DNA of 64,000 bases from Acidobacteriota bacterium (GTDB taxonomy: Bacteria > Acidobacteriota > Thermoanaerobaculia > UBA5066). Shown here in pieces: positions 52,474 through 61,090 of the stretch. Made by a program: the position numbers and the translations under genes. Position 1 is the first letter of the stretch. Each line of letters opens with the position of its first letter. The stretch spans positions 1-64,000 of the forward strand of contig RHKY01000022.1 in NCBI GenBank assembly GCA_008363385.1, read 5' to 3'. Under the pieces are notes generated by a model, which saw only the letters and a list, made by a program, of their open reading frames with translations, did no database searches and was not told the origin of the DNA.

Positions 52474-53183
52474 CCGTTCCCCGGAAGCGACGGACCCCGG
52501 GAGGACGGATGGGGGAGCTCCCGGAGCGGGACCGCCCCCGCGAGCGGCTCCTTTCGGGCGGTCCCCGCTCGCTCACCGACGAGGAGCTGGTGGCCGTCCT
52601 CCTCGGGACCGGGACGCCGGAACGCCCGGTCCTGGAGACCGCCCGCGAGCTCCTTCGCTGCGGGGGGCTCCACGGCCTGCTCCGACGGGCGGAGCCGGCG
52701 GCGGCGATGCTCGACTCCGGGATCGGACCGGCGAAGACCGCGCGGATCCTCGCGGCCGTCGAGATCGCCCGCCGCCTCCTGCGCGAGGACCTCCGCGAGA
52801 GGGACGTCGTGGACGGCCCGGAGGCCGCGGCCCGGTACCTCCTGACGTCGCTCGCGAGCGAGGCCCGCGAGGTGATGGGGGCGCTCCTCCTCGACGCCCG
52901 GAACCGCCTCCTCGAGGACCACGTCGTCTTCCGAGGGACCACGACGGTGACGGCCGTGGCTCCCGGTCCGCTCTTCCGCGCCGCCGTGGTGGCCGGGGCC
53001 TCCGGCCTCCTCGTCTACCACAACCACCCCTCGGGCGACCCGTCTCCCTCGGTGGAGGACCACGCCACGACGCGCCGCCTCGTCGAGGCGGGGCGCCTCC
53101 TCGGGATCGAGGTGCGCGACCACCTGGTCGTCGGGCGCGGGAGCTGGGTCTCGTTCCGGCAGCAGGGCTGGCTCCCGGCCTGA
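52470..53183 (+). CDS. radC: RadC-family JAB/MPN protein
   Basis: This 237-residue protein has an N-terminal helix-hairpin-helix region (RSLTDEELVAVLLGTG, DSGIGPAKTARI) and a C-terminal JAB metalloprotease-like domain with HNHPSGDPSPSVEDHATTRRL. The role of RadC in DNA repair is disputed. GTG at 52470 overlaps the sirtuin stop; MGELPERDRPRERLL at 52509 is the more usual beginning. Confidence 0.9.
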   Translation: MTVPRKRRTPGGRMGELPERDRPRERLLSGGPRSLTDEELVAVLLGTGTPERPVLETARELLRCGGLHGLLRRAEPAAAMLDSGIGPAKTARILAAVEIARRLLREDLRERDVVDGPEAAARYLLTSLASEAREVMGALLLDARNRLLEDHVVFRGTTTVTAVAPGPLFRAAVVAGASGLLVYHNHPSGDPSPSVEDHATTRRLVEAGRLLGIEVRDHLVVGRGSWVSFRQQGWLPA

Positions 53184-53213
53184 GCCGGCCGGCTCGGGCA
53201 CGAGGCCTTCGGG

Positions 53214-53219
53214 TATCCT
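53214..53219 (+). promoter_or_regulatory. Candidate metG -10
   Basis: TATCCT lies 10 bases before the metG ATG, with no ribosome site in between. The same hexamer occurs at similar distance before ccmA and tatD. Confidence 0.35.
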
Positions 53220-53229
53220 CGGACGCTCG

Positions 53230-55263
53230 ATGGCCTCGCGCTACTTCACGACCCCGATCTACTACGTCAACGACCAGCCCCACATCGGGCACCTCTACAC
53301 GACCGTCGTCACCGACGCGCTCGCCCGCTTCCACCGCTTCCTCGGCGAGGACGTCCGCTTCCTGACCGGGACGGACGAGCACGGGCAGAACATCGAGAAG
53401 GTGGCGCGCCGCGAGGGGGTGACGCCGCGCGAGGTGGCCGACCGCAACGCGCCGCGGTTCCGGGACCTCTGGGCCCGGATCGGGATCGCGCCCGACGACT
53501 TCATCCGGACGACGGAGGAGCGCCACCGCCGGGGCGTGGAGGAGCTGGTCCGCCGCCTGGACGCCGCCGGCGACCTGTACACCGCCGCCCACGAGGGGTG
53601 GTACTGCACCAGCTGCGAGACCTTCTACCCCGAGAAGGACCTCGTCGACGGCAAGTGCTCCGTCCACGGCTCGGTCCCCGAGTGGCAGCGGGAGGAGAAC
53701 GTCTTCTTCCGCCTCTCGAGCTACCAGGACCGGCTCCTCGAGCTGTACGACCGCGGGGCGGACGGGCTGCCGTTCGTCTTCCCCGAGACCCGCCTGAACG
53801 AGGTCCGCTCCTTCGTCTCCTCCGGGCTGAAGGACCTCTCGGTCTCGCGCTCGACGATCTCCTGGGGGATCCCGTTCCCCGGCCGTCCCGGGCACGTCGT
53901 CTACGTCTGGCTCGACGCGCTGACGAACTACCTGACGGCGCTCGGCTTCGGCAGCCCCGACGAGTCGCTCGTTGCGCGCTACTGGCCCGCGCCGGGGCGG
54001 GACGCCCGCGTCTTCCACCTCGTCGGCAAGGACATCCTCCGCTTCCACGCCGTCTACTGGCCCGCCTTCCTGATGTCGGCCGGGCTTCCCGTCCCCAGCC
54101 AGGTCGTGGGGCACGGCTGGTGGCTGCGCGACCAGCGGAAGATGTCCAAGTCGGTCGGGAACGTCGTGAGGCCGGACGCCCTCGTGGAGCGGTTCGGGAT
54201 CGACGCGCTCCGGTGGTTCCTCCTGGCGGAGATGACCTTCGGGCAGGACGCGAGCTTCTCCGACGAGGCGTTCCTGACCCGCTACAACGCCGACCTGGCC
54301 AACGGCCTCGGGAACACCCTCTCGCGGGCCGTCCGGATGGCGGCCGACGCCTTCGGCGGAAGGACGCCCTCCGAGCGGTGCGAGGACAACGACGTGAAGC
54401 GCGCGGCCGAGGGGCTCGTCCCGGCGTGGCGCGAGGCGTTCCTCGGCTACCGCTTCCAGGAGGCGGCGGACTGCGTCCGGGCGCTCGTCTCCACGATCGA
54501 CTCGTACCTCGCCTCGCGCGAGCCGTGGAAGCGGGTGAAGACCGAGGGGGTCACCCCGACGCTCCACCGGGTCCACCACAACGCCCTCGAAGGGCTGCGG
54601 CTGGCCGCCGTGATGCTGGCGCCGATCGCCCCCGGGGCGGCCGCGGAGGTCCTCCGCCGCCTCTCGGTGCCGAAGGCCCTCGCCGGCCTCTCGCCGTCGG
54701 ACCTCGAGTGGGGCGGCCTCCCGCTCGACGCCCCCCTCGTCCCTGCCGCGCCCCTCTTCCCGCGGGCGGACGCCAAGGAGTGGTTCGCCGCCACGGCCGC
54801 GACCACGAAGGAGACCCCCATGACCGAGGAGAAGCCCGCCGCCCCCGCGGCGCCCGAGGCCCCGAAGCCTGCCGAGACCGCCTCGCCCGCCGCGGCGAAG
54901 CCGGCCGAGAGGCCCGGCCCGCCCGCCCCGGCGGCGCAGGTGACGATCGAGGAGTTCCTCAGGCTCGACCTGCGCGTGGCCGAGATCCTCGCGGCCGAGA
55001 AGGTCGAGAAGTCCAAGAAGCTCGTGAAGATGTCGATCCGCGTCGGCGAGGAGGTCCGGACGATCGTGGCGGGCATCGCCACGGCCTACGCCCCCGAGCA
55101 GCTCGTGGGGCGGAAGGTCGTCGTCGTCGCCAACCTCGCCCCGGCCAAGCTGATGGGGATCGAGTCGAACGGGATGGTGCTGGCCGCCACGCTCCCGGAG
55201 ACCGGCGAGCCGTCGCTCCTGGCCGTCGACGCCTCGGTCCCGTCCGGGGCGAAGGTCAAGTAG
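53230..55263 (+). CDS. metG: Methionyl-tRNA synthetase with C-terminal tRNA-binding domain
   Basis: This 677-residue class I synthetase charges tRNA-Met. The HIGH motif is PHIGHLYTT (18-21), and KMSKS is RKMSKSVGN (304-308). The zinc knuckle region reads WYCTSCETFYP...GKCSVHG, with three cysteines and a histidine. An Ala/Pro-rich linker (about 525-570) leads into an EMAPII/Trbp111-type tRNA-binding domain (EFLRLDLRVAEILAAEKVEKS...). Length is normal for the two-part bacterial enzyme. Confidence 0.96.
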   Translation: MASRYFTTPIYYVNDQPHIGHLYTTVVTDALARFHRFLGEDVRFLTGTDEHGQNIEKVARREGVTPREVADRNAPRFRDLWARIGIAPDDFIRTTEERHRRGVEELVRRLDAAGDLYTAAHEGWYCTSCETFYPEKDLVDGKCSVHGSVPEWQREENVFFRLSSYQDRLLELYDRGADGLPFVFPETRLNEVRSFVSSGLKDLSVSRSTISWGIPFPGRPGHVVYVWLDALTNYLTALGFGSPDESLVARYWPAPGRDARVFHLVGKDILRFHAVYWPAFLMSAGLPVPSQVVGHGWWLRDQRKMSKSVGNVVRPDALVERFGIDALRWFLLAEMTFGQDASFSDEAFLTRYNADLANGLGNTLSRAVRMAADAFGGRTPSERCEDNDVKRAAEGLVPAWREAFLGYRFQEAADCVRALVSTIDSYLASREPWKRVKTEGVTPTLHRVHHNALEGLRLAAVMLAPIAPGAAAEVLRRLSVPKALAGLSPSDLEWGGLPLDAPLVPAAPLFPRADAKEWFAATAATTKETPMTEEKPAAPAAPEAPKPAETASPAAAKPAERPGPPAPAAQVTIEEFLRLDLRVAEILAAEKVEKSKKLVKMSIRVGEEVRTIVAGIATAYAPEQLVGRKVVVVANLAPAKLMGIESNGMVLAATLPETGEPSLLAVDASVPSGAKVK

Positions 55264-55306
55264 GCAGGCCGTCCGGCCCGCGGACCCGGCGCGCCAGGAG
55301 GAGGCG

Positions 55307-56185
55307 ATGAGCGACCGGACGCCCCCGCCCGTTCCCGAGGACGAGGCCGCCCGGCGGAACCTCGCCCGGATCCTCGCGGCGCCCAGCTACGTCAAGGCGC
55401 AGGACGACCTCCGCTTCCTCTCGCTGCCGGAGCAACGGGGGGTGCGGCTGCAGCTGGAGCTGACGAAGGTCGAGGCGGCCATGCGGGAGGAGAACGTCCG
55501 CTCGACGATCGTCGTCTTCGGCGGGACCCGCATCGTGGAGCGCGCCGAGGCCCAGAGGCGGCTGGCGGCGGCCGAGGAGCGCCTCGCGGCCTCGCCCGAC
55601 GACCCGGACGCCCGGCGCGACGCCGAGGTCGCGCGGCGGGTCCTGGACAAGGCGCACTTCTATGACGAGGCGCGGGAGTTCGCCCGGATCGTCACATCCA
55701 CCTGCCAGACCGGCGGCTTCTGCGACTTCGTCGTCGCCACCGGCGGAGGGCCGGGCGTGATGGAGGCGGCCAACCGGGGGGCCTTCGAGGCGGGGGGCAA
55801 GAGCGCCGGGCTGAACATCACGCTCCCGCACGAACAGCACCCGAACCCGTACGTCACGCCCGAGCTCTGCTTCCAGTTCCACTACTTCGCGCTCCGGAAG
55901 ATGCACTTCCTCCTCCGGGCCAAGGCGCTCGTCGCCTTCCCGGGCGGCTTCGGGACGCTCGACGAGCTGTTCGAGACGCTGACTCTGATCCAGACGGGGA
56001 AGGTGGACCGGGTCCCTGTCGTCCTCTTCGGCAGGGCCTTCTGGGACCGGCTCGTCGACTGGCGGTTCCTCGTCGAGGAGGGGACGATCGCCCCTTCGGA
56101 CCTCGAGCTCCTGACGTACGCCGAGACGGCGGCGGAGGCGTGGCAGGCGATCCTCGACTTCTACTCGCGGCCGCGCGGCGCGTGA
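55307..56185 (+). CDS. LOG-family protein (nucleotide phosphoribohydrolase-like)
   Basis: This 292-residue Rossmann-type protein has GGGPGVMEAANRGA and PGGFGTLDELFE, the two signatures of the LOG family, often misannotated as lysine decarboxylase. Members remove ribose 5-phosphate from nucleoside monophosphates. An extra helical insertion (about residues 80-125) precedes the core motif. AGGAGG precedes the ATG. The next gene overlaps its stop. Confidence 0.88.
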   Translation: MSDRTPPPVPEDEAARRNLARILAAPSYVKAQDDLRFLSLPEQRGVRLQLELTKVEAAMREENVRSTIVVFGGTRIVERAEAQRRLAAAEERLAASPDDPDARRDAEVARRVLDKAHFYDEAREFARIVTSTCQTGGFCDFVVATGGGPGVMEAANRGAFEAGGKSAGLNITLPHEQHPNPYVTPELCFQFHYFALRKMHFLLRAKALVAFPGGFGTLDELFETLTLIQTGKVDRVPVVLFGRAFWDRLVDWRFLVEEGTIAPSDLELLTYAETAAEAWQAILDFYSRPRGA

Positions 56186-57954
56186 GCCCTTCTCCGAAGC
56201 CCCGCCGGCCGGCCTCCTCGCGCGCCGCCGCCGCGGGCCTCCTCCTCCTGGCCGCCCTGGCCCTCCTCCTCGGCGAGGCGATGCGGCGCGGCCTCTACAC
56301 GACGAGCGACGAGCCGGAGCACCTGAAGGCGGCTCGCGAGCTGGCCTACGGCCCCGGCGTCGTCTCCAACTTCGAGCACCCGGTCGTCATGAAGCTCCTG
56401 GCGGCCGCGGCGCTCCGCCCGGAGCGGCCGACGCCCTTCGTCCTGGAGACGCGGGACGGGCGGCGGGCCTTCCCGTGGCTCTACGCGGCGCTCGTCCTCG
56501 TGGCGGGAGGCTGGGCCGCCCGCCGCTCCGGCGCCGCCGCGGGGCTGGCCGTCGCCGCGACCCTCGCCGCCGAGCCGACCGTGCGCGCCCACGCCACCCT
56601 CGTGCAGAGCGACCTCCTCCTGACGCTCTTCCTCACCGCGGCGGCGGCCGCCGTCGACCTGGCCGGCAGCGCCGCCGGGGAGAGGAGGCGCTTTCTCCTC
56701 CTCGGGGCCGGGGTCGCCTACGGGCTGGGCCTGGCGTCGAAGTACTCGGCGCTTCCGTTCCTCGCCCCCTTCCTGGCCGTCGCGGCCGTCTCGCTCCTCG
56801 GCCGCCGGCGCCAGCCGAAGGCGAGCCGGGCGGCGCGCCGGAAGGCGCCCGCGAGGGTCGAGGGGGAGGGCCCGCCCCGGGCGCGCCTCGTGGCCGCCGG
56901 GAAGGCCGTCCTCCTCCTCGTCGGACTCCCGTCGGTCGTCCTCGCGTTCGCCGTCCAGCAGGCGGCGCTCTCGGGCACGCCGCTCCCGGAGCTCGAGGCC
57001 GGGATCGCCCGGAAGTTCGAGGGGCTTCCCGAGGGCGAGACGGCGCTCGCCGCGGCGGAGCGACTCCCGCGGGGCGCCGCCGCCTACGTCGCCGGCCTCC
57101 TCTGGGTGAAGGCTTCCGCGACGCCGGGTGCCCGGTACAACTACTTCCTGGGCAAGGTCTCGGGCGACGGTTTCCTGCTCTACTTCCCCGTCGCGCTGGC
57201 GCTGAAGCTGACGACGGCGACCGTCCTCCTCCTCGCCGGCGCTGCCCTGGCCGCTGGCGCGGGGCTGGCCAGAGGACCCGCGCCCCGGAGGCGCCGCCTC
57301 GCCCCGCTCCTCCTCCGGCGCTCCGGCGTGGCGGCCGCCCTCGGCGCCTCCTACCTCGCGATGGCGGCGCTCTCGGACGTGAACATCGGGGTGAGGCACG
57401 TCCTGCCGTGCGTGCCCCTCTTCCTCGTCGCCGCCGCCGGAACGCTCCGGACCCTCCTGTGTCGCCGCCGCCGGCTCGCGGCCGGGCTCCTCCTCCTCGC
57501 GGCGCTCCTGGCCGCGGCGGAGGCCTTCGCCCTTCGCGGGCGGGAGATCCCGTTCGGGAACCTCCTGGCGGGAGGGCCGCCGGGGATCCGGAAGGTCCTC
57601 TCCGACTCGAACGTCGAGTGGGGCGAGGCTCAGCAGGCCCTCTTCGACCGCGTCGACGAGGGCGGCCTGGGGCGCGTCGGCGCCGTGATCCTCTCCCTCG
57701 ACGTCGAGGAGGCGGCGCGGCACGGGATCCGGCAGGTGGACGAGCTCGACGCGCAGCCGCTCGACACGGTCGTGATGTCCGTCCACCTCCACGACCTCGG
57801 CCTGGCGCTCGCGGACAACACCGAGAGCTACCGGAACGTCGCCTGGCTCCGCGGCTGGCTCGTCCCGCTCGTCCTCGGGGTGAAGGAGCGCGCGACGTCG
57901 GTCGAGCCGCTCGGCGACTCGTACCTCGTCTACCGGCTTCGCCCTTCCTCCTGA
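56182..57954 (+). CDS. Polytopic GT39-like glycosyltransferase
   Basis: This 590-residue integral membrane protein has about ten to eleven helices. The first extracytoplasmic loop holds the acidic pair TTSDEPEHLKAA and NFEHPVVMKLL typical of the ArnT/PMT family, which transfers sugars from polyprenyl-phosphate donors. GVRHVLPCVPLFLVAA near residue 410 is another family block, and a C-terminal soluble part includes LSDSNVEWGEAQQAL. The GTG start overlaps the LOG gene's stop. The acceptor is unknown. Confidence 0.75.
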   Translation: MSPSPKPRRPASSRAAAAGLLLLAALALLLGEAMRRGLYTTSDEPEHLKAARELAYGPGVVSNFEHPVVMKLLAAAALRPERPTPFVLETRDGRRAFPWLYAALVLVAGGWAARRSGAAAGLAVAATLAAEPTVRAHATLVQSDLLLTLFLTAAAAAVDLAGSAAGERRRFLLLGAGVAYGLGLASKYSALPFLAPFLAVAAVSLLGRRRQPKASRAARRKAPARVEGEGPPRARLVAAGKAVLLLVGLPSVVLAFAVQQAALSGTPLPELEAGIARKFEGLPEGETALAAAERLPRGAAAYVAGLLWVKASATPGARYNYFLGKVSGDGFLLYFPVALALKLTTATVLLLAGAALAAGAGLARGPAPRRRRLAPLLLRRSGVAAALGASYLAMAALSDVNIGVRHVLPCVPLFLVAAAGTLRTLLCRRRRLAAGLLLLAALLAAAEAFALRGREIPFGNLLAGGPPGIRKVLSDSNVEWGEAQQALFDRVDEGGLGRVGAVILSLDVEEAARHGIRQVDELDAQPLDTVVMSVHLHDLGLALADNTESYRNVAWLRGWLVPLVLGVKERATSVEPLGDSYLVYRLRPSS

Positions 57955-57957
57955 GCG

Positions 57958-59850
57958 TCAGCGGACGCCGGCCGCCCGCTCGTGCCCGCGTGCCCAGGCC
58001 GAGACGGCCCGACCGCGAGCCGCTGCCACGCTCGCCTCGAAGCCGGCCCGCTCGGCCTGGGCGAGGCAGCCGGTGACCGGGTCGCCGAGCCGGACCGCGA
58101 CGAAGAGGAGCCACGGGTGGCAAGGGTCGGCCGCGCGGGCGAGGAGCCTCCGCGCGTCCTCCGGCCTTCCCGCCGCGAGCGCGGCGTCGGCCCCGACGGA
58201 GAGGAGGCGCGGGTCCGGGCTCTCCCGGAGCCCCGAGAGCGCCTCCTCGACGAGCCGGACCGCGCGGCCCGGACGGCGAGTCTCGGCGGCCCGGACGGCC
58301 TGGTCGAAGAGCGCCAGCCGGTAGGGGTCGTCGGCCGGGGCGGCCTCGCGGAAGCTCCGCCCCCAGAACGGCCAGCGGAAGGGCGACACGACGGCCCGGA
58401 CGAAGCCGGCAGGGCTCCCCGCGTTGGCGGGGACGAACGGGGGCGAGAGTCCCAGGAGGCCGTCCCTCTCCAGCCGGGCGGCGACGTCGCCGCCGCGCCA
58501 CCGCTCGCGGAGGAGGAGGGCGTGGACGCGGACGGGGGACCAGTCCGGGGTGAGAGAGAGGTGGTGCGGCCCGCTCGCGACGAGGGAGCCGTCGGGCCGG
58601 CTCTCCACCTCGTACGGCGTCCCCTTCGCGCGGCTCGCCTCGATCGGCTGCCACGGGACGCTCCCGGCCAGGGCGTAGACGCCCGGGAAGGGGACCAGGG
58701 TGCCGAGGAGGTTCACCGCGAGACCGCCCGCCAGGAGGAGGGCGGCCGCCCCGCGCAGCGCCGGACCCGCCCCGTCGAGCGCGAGGGCGACGAGGAGGAA
58801 GAGGAGCGGCAGCGCCGGCAGGACGAGCCTCGGCCCCCAGGCCGCCTGCCCGTCCCAGGCCCACCAGGCCGCGGCGGAGCCGAAGAGCGCGGCGACTCCC
58901 GCCGCGATCCCGGCCGCGAGCGGGCGGTCCCTCCGGAGAAGGCGGACGAGCCCGATCGGCGCCAGGAGGACCGCGGGCGCGTAGACGAGGATCCCCTTGT
59001 TCGGGAGGACCGTCAGGCGGAGGAGGCCGGTCAGCGGCGGGTAGCTGAACGTCTCGCCGGGATAGCCGCCGAGGAGCCGGCCGAACCGGACGAGGTCGAG
59101 GAGGGCCCAGAGGAGGATTCCCGCGCCGCACGAGGCCAGGACGACGGCGGCCGCGGGGCCCCCACGCGCCTTGCGCTCCTTCCGCCCGCTCCCGGCGGCG
59201 CGCTTCGGGAGGGCGAGGGCGAGGAGGGGAGCCGTGACGAGGAGGAGGAGCGACTTGGTCAGCGGCAGGAGCCCGAGCACGAGGCCGGTGAGGACCGCCG
59301 ACCGCTTCGAGGGCCCCGGCCCGGCGCGGAGCGACGCGACGCCGGAGAGGCCCGCGGCCACGAGCGCCACCTGCAGCGGCTCGGAGAAGTCCGTCCCCCC
59401 GTAGGCGAGGAGGGGCGAGGCCAGGACGAGCCCGGCGCCCCCGGCGGCCGCCGGGAGGGGCCCGGCGCCGAGGGAGAGGGCGGCCCGGGCGACCGCGGCC
59501 GCGGCGGCCGACAGGAGGAGCGCCGGCAGGAGGGCGAGGACCGGCGCGGTCGGGGCGGCCGGCGCCACGGCGTGCAGGGCCCTCGCGGCGAGGACGAACG
59601 GGGCGAGGGCCAGGCTCTGGCCCAGCCCGTACCGCGAGTGGCCGTCGCCGCCCGGCCGCTCCACGGCGTTGTCGAAGTCGAGCGAGACGCCGACCTCGCC
59701 GAAGCGGGCGAGCGCGGTGGCGGCCGAGAGCATCTCCCGCCCGTCGCGGATCGCGCCGAAGCCGGAGGCGTCGAGCGTGGCCAGGAGCGCGCCGAGGACC
59801 GCGAGGCCGACGAGGGTCGGGAGCCGTCGGCGGCCGCTCTCGGGGGTCAT
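57958..59850 (-). CDS. Polytopic membrane protein, GT39-like, with C-terminal soluble domain
   Basis: This 630-residue protein has about ten helices in its first 400 residues and a soluble C-terminal part that contains TPR-like helices (RLVEEALSGLRESPDPRLL, AALAAGRPEDARRLL). The N-terminal loop has the acidic DGREMLSAATALARFG expected for a GT39-like transferase. The assignment is weaker than for the neighbouring genes. A TAGAAT hexamer 7 bases before the ATG suggests its own promoter. Confidence 0.65.
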   Translation of the reverse strand: MTPESGRRRLPTLVGLAVLGALLATLDASGFGAIRDGREMLSAATALARFGEVGVSLDFDNAVERPGGDGHSRYGLGQSLALAPFVLAARALHAVAPAAPTAPVLALLPALLLSAAAAAVARAALSLGAGPLPAAAGGAGLVLASPLLAYGGTDFSEPLQVALVAAGLSGVASLRAGPGPSKRSAVLTGLVLGLLPLTKSLLLLVTAPLLALALPKRAAGSGRKERKARGGPAAAVVLASCGAGILLWALLDLVRFGRLLGGYPGETFSYPPLTGLLRLTVLPNKGILVYAPAVLLAPIGLVRLLRRDRPLAAGIAAGVAALFGSAAAWWAWDGQAAWGPRLVLPALPLLFLLVALALDGAGPALRGAAALLLAGGLAVNLLGTLVPFPGVYALAGSVPWQPIEASRAKGTPYEVESRPDGSLVASGPHHLSLTPDWSPVRVHALLLRERWRGGDVAARLERDGLLGLSPPFVPANAGSPAGFVRAVVSPFRWPFWGRSFREAAPADDPYRLALFDQAVRAAETRRPGRAVRLVEEALSGLRESPDPRLLSVGADAALAAGRPEDARRLLARAADPCHPWLLFVAVRLGDPVTGCLAQAERAGFEASVAAARGRAVSAWARGHERAAGVR

Positions 59851-59857
59851 CCCGGCG

Positions 59858-59863
59858 ATTCTA
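59858..59863 (-). promoter_or_regulatory. Candidate -10 of the membrane protein
   Basis: TAGAAT on the minus strand lies 7 bases before the ATG at 59850. It pairs divergently with TATCCT of the tatD gene only 12 bases away, so the two promoters share one short region. Confidence 0.4.
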
Positions 59864-59875
59864 GAGGCGCTCGCT

Positions 59876-59881
59876 TATCCT
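59876..59881 (+). promoter_or_regulatory. Candidate tatD -10
   Basis: TATCCT lies 7 bases before the tatD GTG start. A GGAG sequence is immediately before the start codon, too close to serve as a normal ribosome site. Confidence 0.4.
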
Positions 59882-59888
59882 CCCGGAG

Positions 59889-60707
59889 GTGCTGGAGCTC
59901 TGCGACTCGCACGCGCACCTGACGATGCGGCTTCACGGCGAGGGCCGCTGGCCGCCCCGGGTGCCGACCGAGGCGGAGGTGGACGGCCTGGTGGCGCGGG
60001 CCCGGGACGCCGGCGTGACGCGGATCCTGGTCCCCGGAACGACCCGCGAGGACGCCCCGCGCGCCGTCGAGATCGCCGAGCGCCACGACGGCGTCTTCGC
60101 GGCCGTGGGGATCCACCCGCACGAGACGTCCTCCTTCGACGAGGCCGCCGACGTCGCGCTCCTGGAACGGCTCTGCGCCTCACCGAAGGTCGTGGCGATC
60201 GGCGAGATCGGCCTCGACTACCACTACGACCTCTCGCCGAGGGACTCCCAGGTCAGGGCCCTCGTCGCCCAGCTGCGGCTCGCCAGGCGGCGCGGTCTGC
60301 CCGTGATTCTCCACAACCGGCTCTCCGAGGCGGACCTCCTCCCGATCCTCTCGGCCGAGTACCCGGGGAGCCCGGAAGAGCCGCGGGGCGTCCTCCACTC
60401 CTTCTGCGCCGACCCGGCGACGGGAGAGCGCGCCCTGGCCCTGGGCTACCTCGTCAGCTTCTCCGGGATGATCACGTTCCGGGCCGCGGAGAACGTCCGG
60501 GCCGCCGCGGCGGCGCTCCCGCTCGACTCGATGCTCCTCGAGACGGACGCGCCGTACCTCGCCCCCGTCCCCCACCGGGGAAAGCCCAACGAGCCGGCCT
60601 GGGTGGCGCAGGTCGCCGCCCGGCTCGCCGAGGTCAAGGGCGTGACGGTCGAGGAGGTGGGCCGGGCCACGACCGCCGCCTTCCGGCGGCTCTTCGGGAC
60701 GCCGTGA
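59889..60707 (+). CDS. tatD: TatD-family metal-dependent DNase
   Basis: This 272-residue TIM-barrel hydrolase has the metal ligands CDSHAHL (HxH), GEIGLDYHYD (Glu), ILHNRLS (His), VLHSFC (His) and ETDAPYL (Asp). TatD proteins are DNases or D-aminoacyl-tRNA-type deacylases; the actual substrate is uncertain. It starts with GTG, and its stop overlaps the next gene (GTGA). Confidence 0.92.
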   Translation: MLELCDSHAHLTMRLHGEGRWPPRVPTEAEVDGLVARARDAGVTRILVPGTTREDAPRAVEIAERHDGVFAAVGIHPHETSSFDEAADVALLERLCASPKVVAIGEIGLDYHYDLSPRDSQVRALVAQLRLARRRGLPVILHNRLSEADLLPILSAEYPGSPEEPRGVLHSFCADPATGERALALGYLVSFSGMITFRAAENVRAAAAALPLDSMLLETDAPYLAPVPHRGKPNEPAWVAQVAARLAEVKGVTVEEVGRATTAAFRRLFGTP

Positions 60708-61090
60708 GGAAGCGCCAGGGCCGCCCTCCGCGCCTGTCGACGGCGGACTTCGAGCGGCTCGTCTCCGAGGCCCTCGACGGCCTCCCGCCCGAGTTCCGGA
60801 GGCTCCTGGACAACGTGGTCGTCACGGTGGAGGACGAGCCGGAGGAGGACGACTACGAGCTGACCGACACCCCGGACGACGAGGAGCTCCTCGGCGTCTA
60901 CCGCGGCGCGATGACGACGGAGCGCGGCTTCGACGACCTCCCGGGGCTGCCGCCTCAGGTCGTCGTCTTCCGGGGGCCGATCCTCCGGTGCACCTCGTCG
61001 AACCGGGAGGCGATCCAGGAGATCCGCGACACGGTCCGCCACGAGCTCGGGCACTTCTTCGGCCTGGAGGACGAGGAGATGCCGTACTGA
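60704..61090 (+). CDS. Zincin-like metallopeptidase family protein
   Basis: This 128-residue protein ends in TVRHELGHFFGLEDEEM, an HEXXH motif with a downstream aspartate/glutamate cluster. This layout is seen in the small 'possible zinc metallopeptidase' family (PF06262). The middle is acidic (EDEPEEDDYELTDTPDDEE). Substrate is unknown. It overlaps tatD upstream and the membrane protein downstream (TGATG). Confidence 0.82.
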   Translation: MRKRQGRPPRLSTADFERLVSEALDGLPPEFRRLLDNVVVTVEDEPEEDDYELTDTPDDEELLGVYRGAMTTERGFDDLPGLPPQVVVFRGPILRCTSSNREAIQEIRDTVRHELGHFFGLEDEEMPY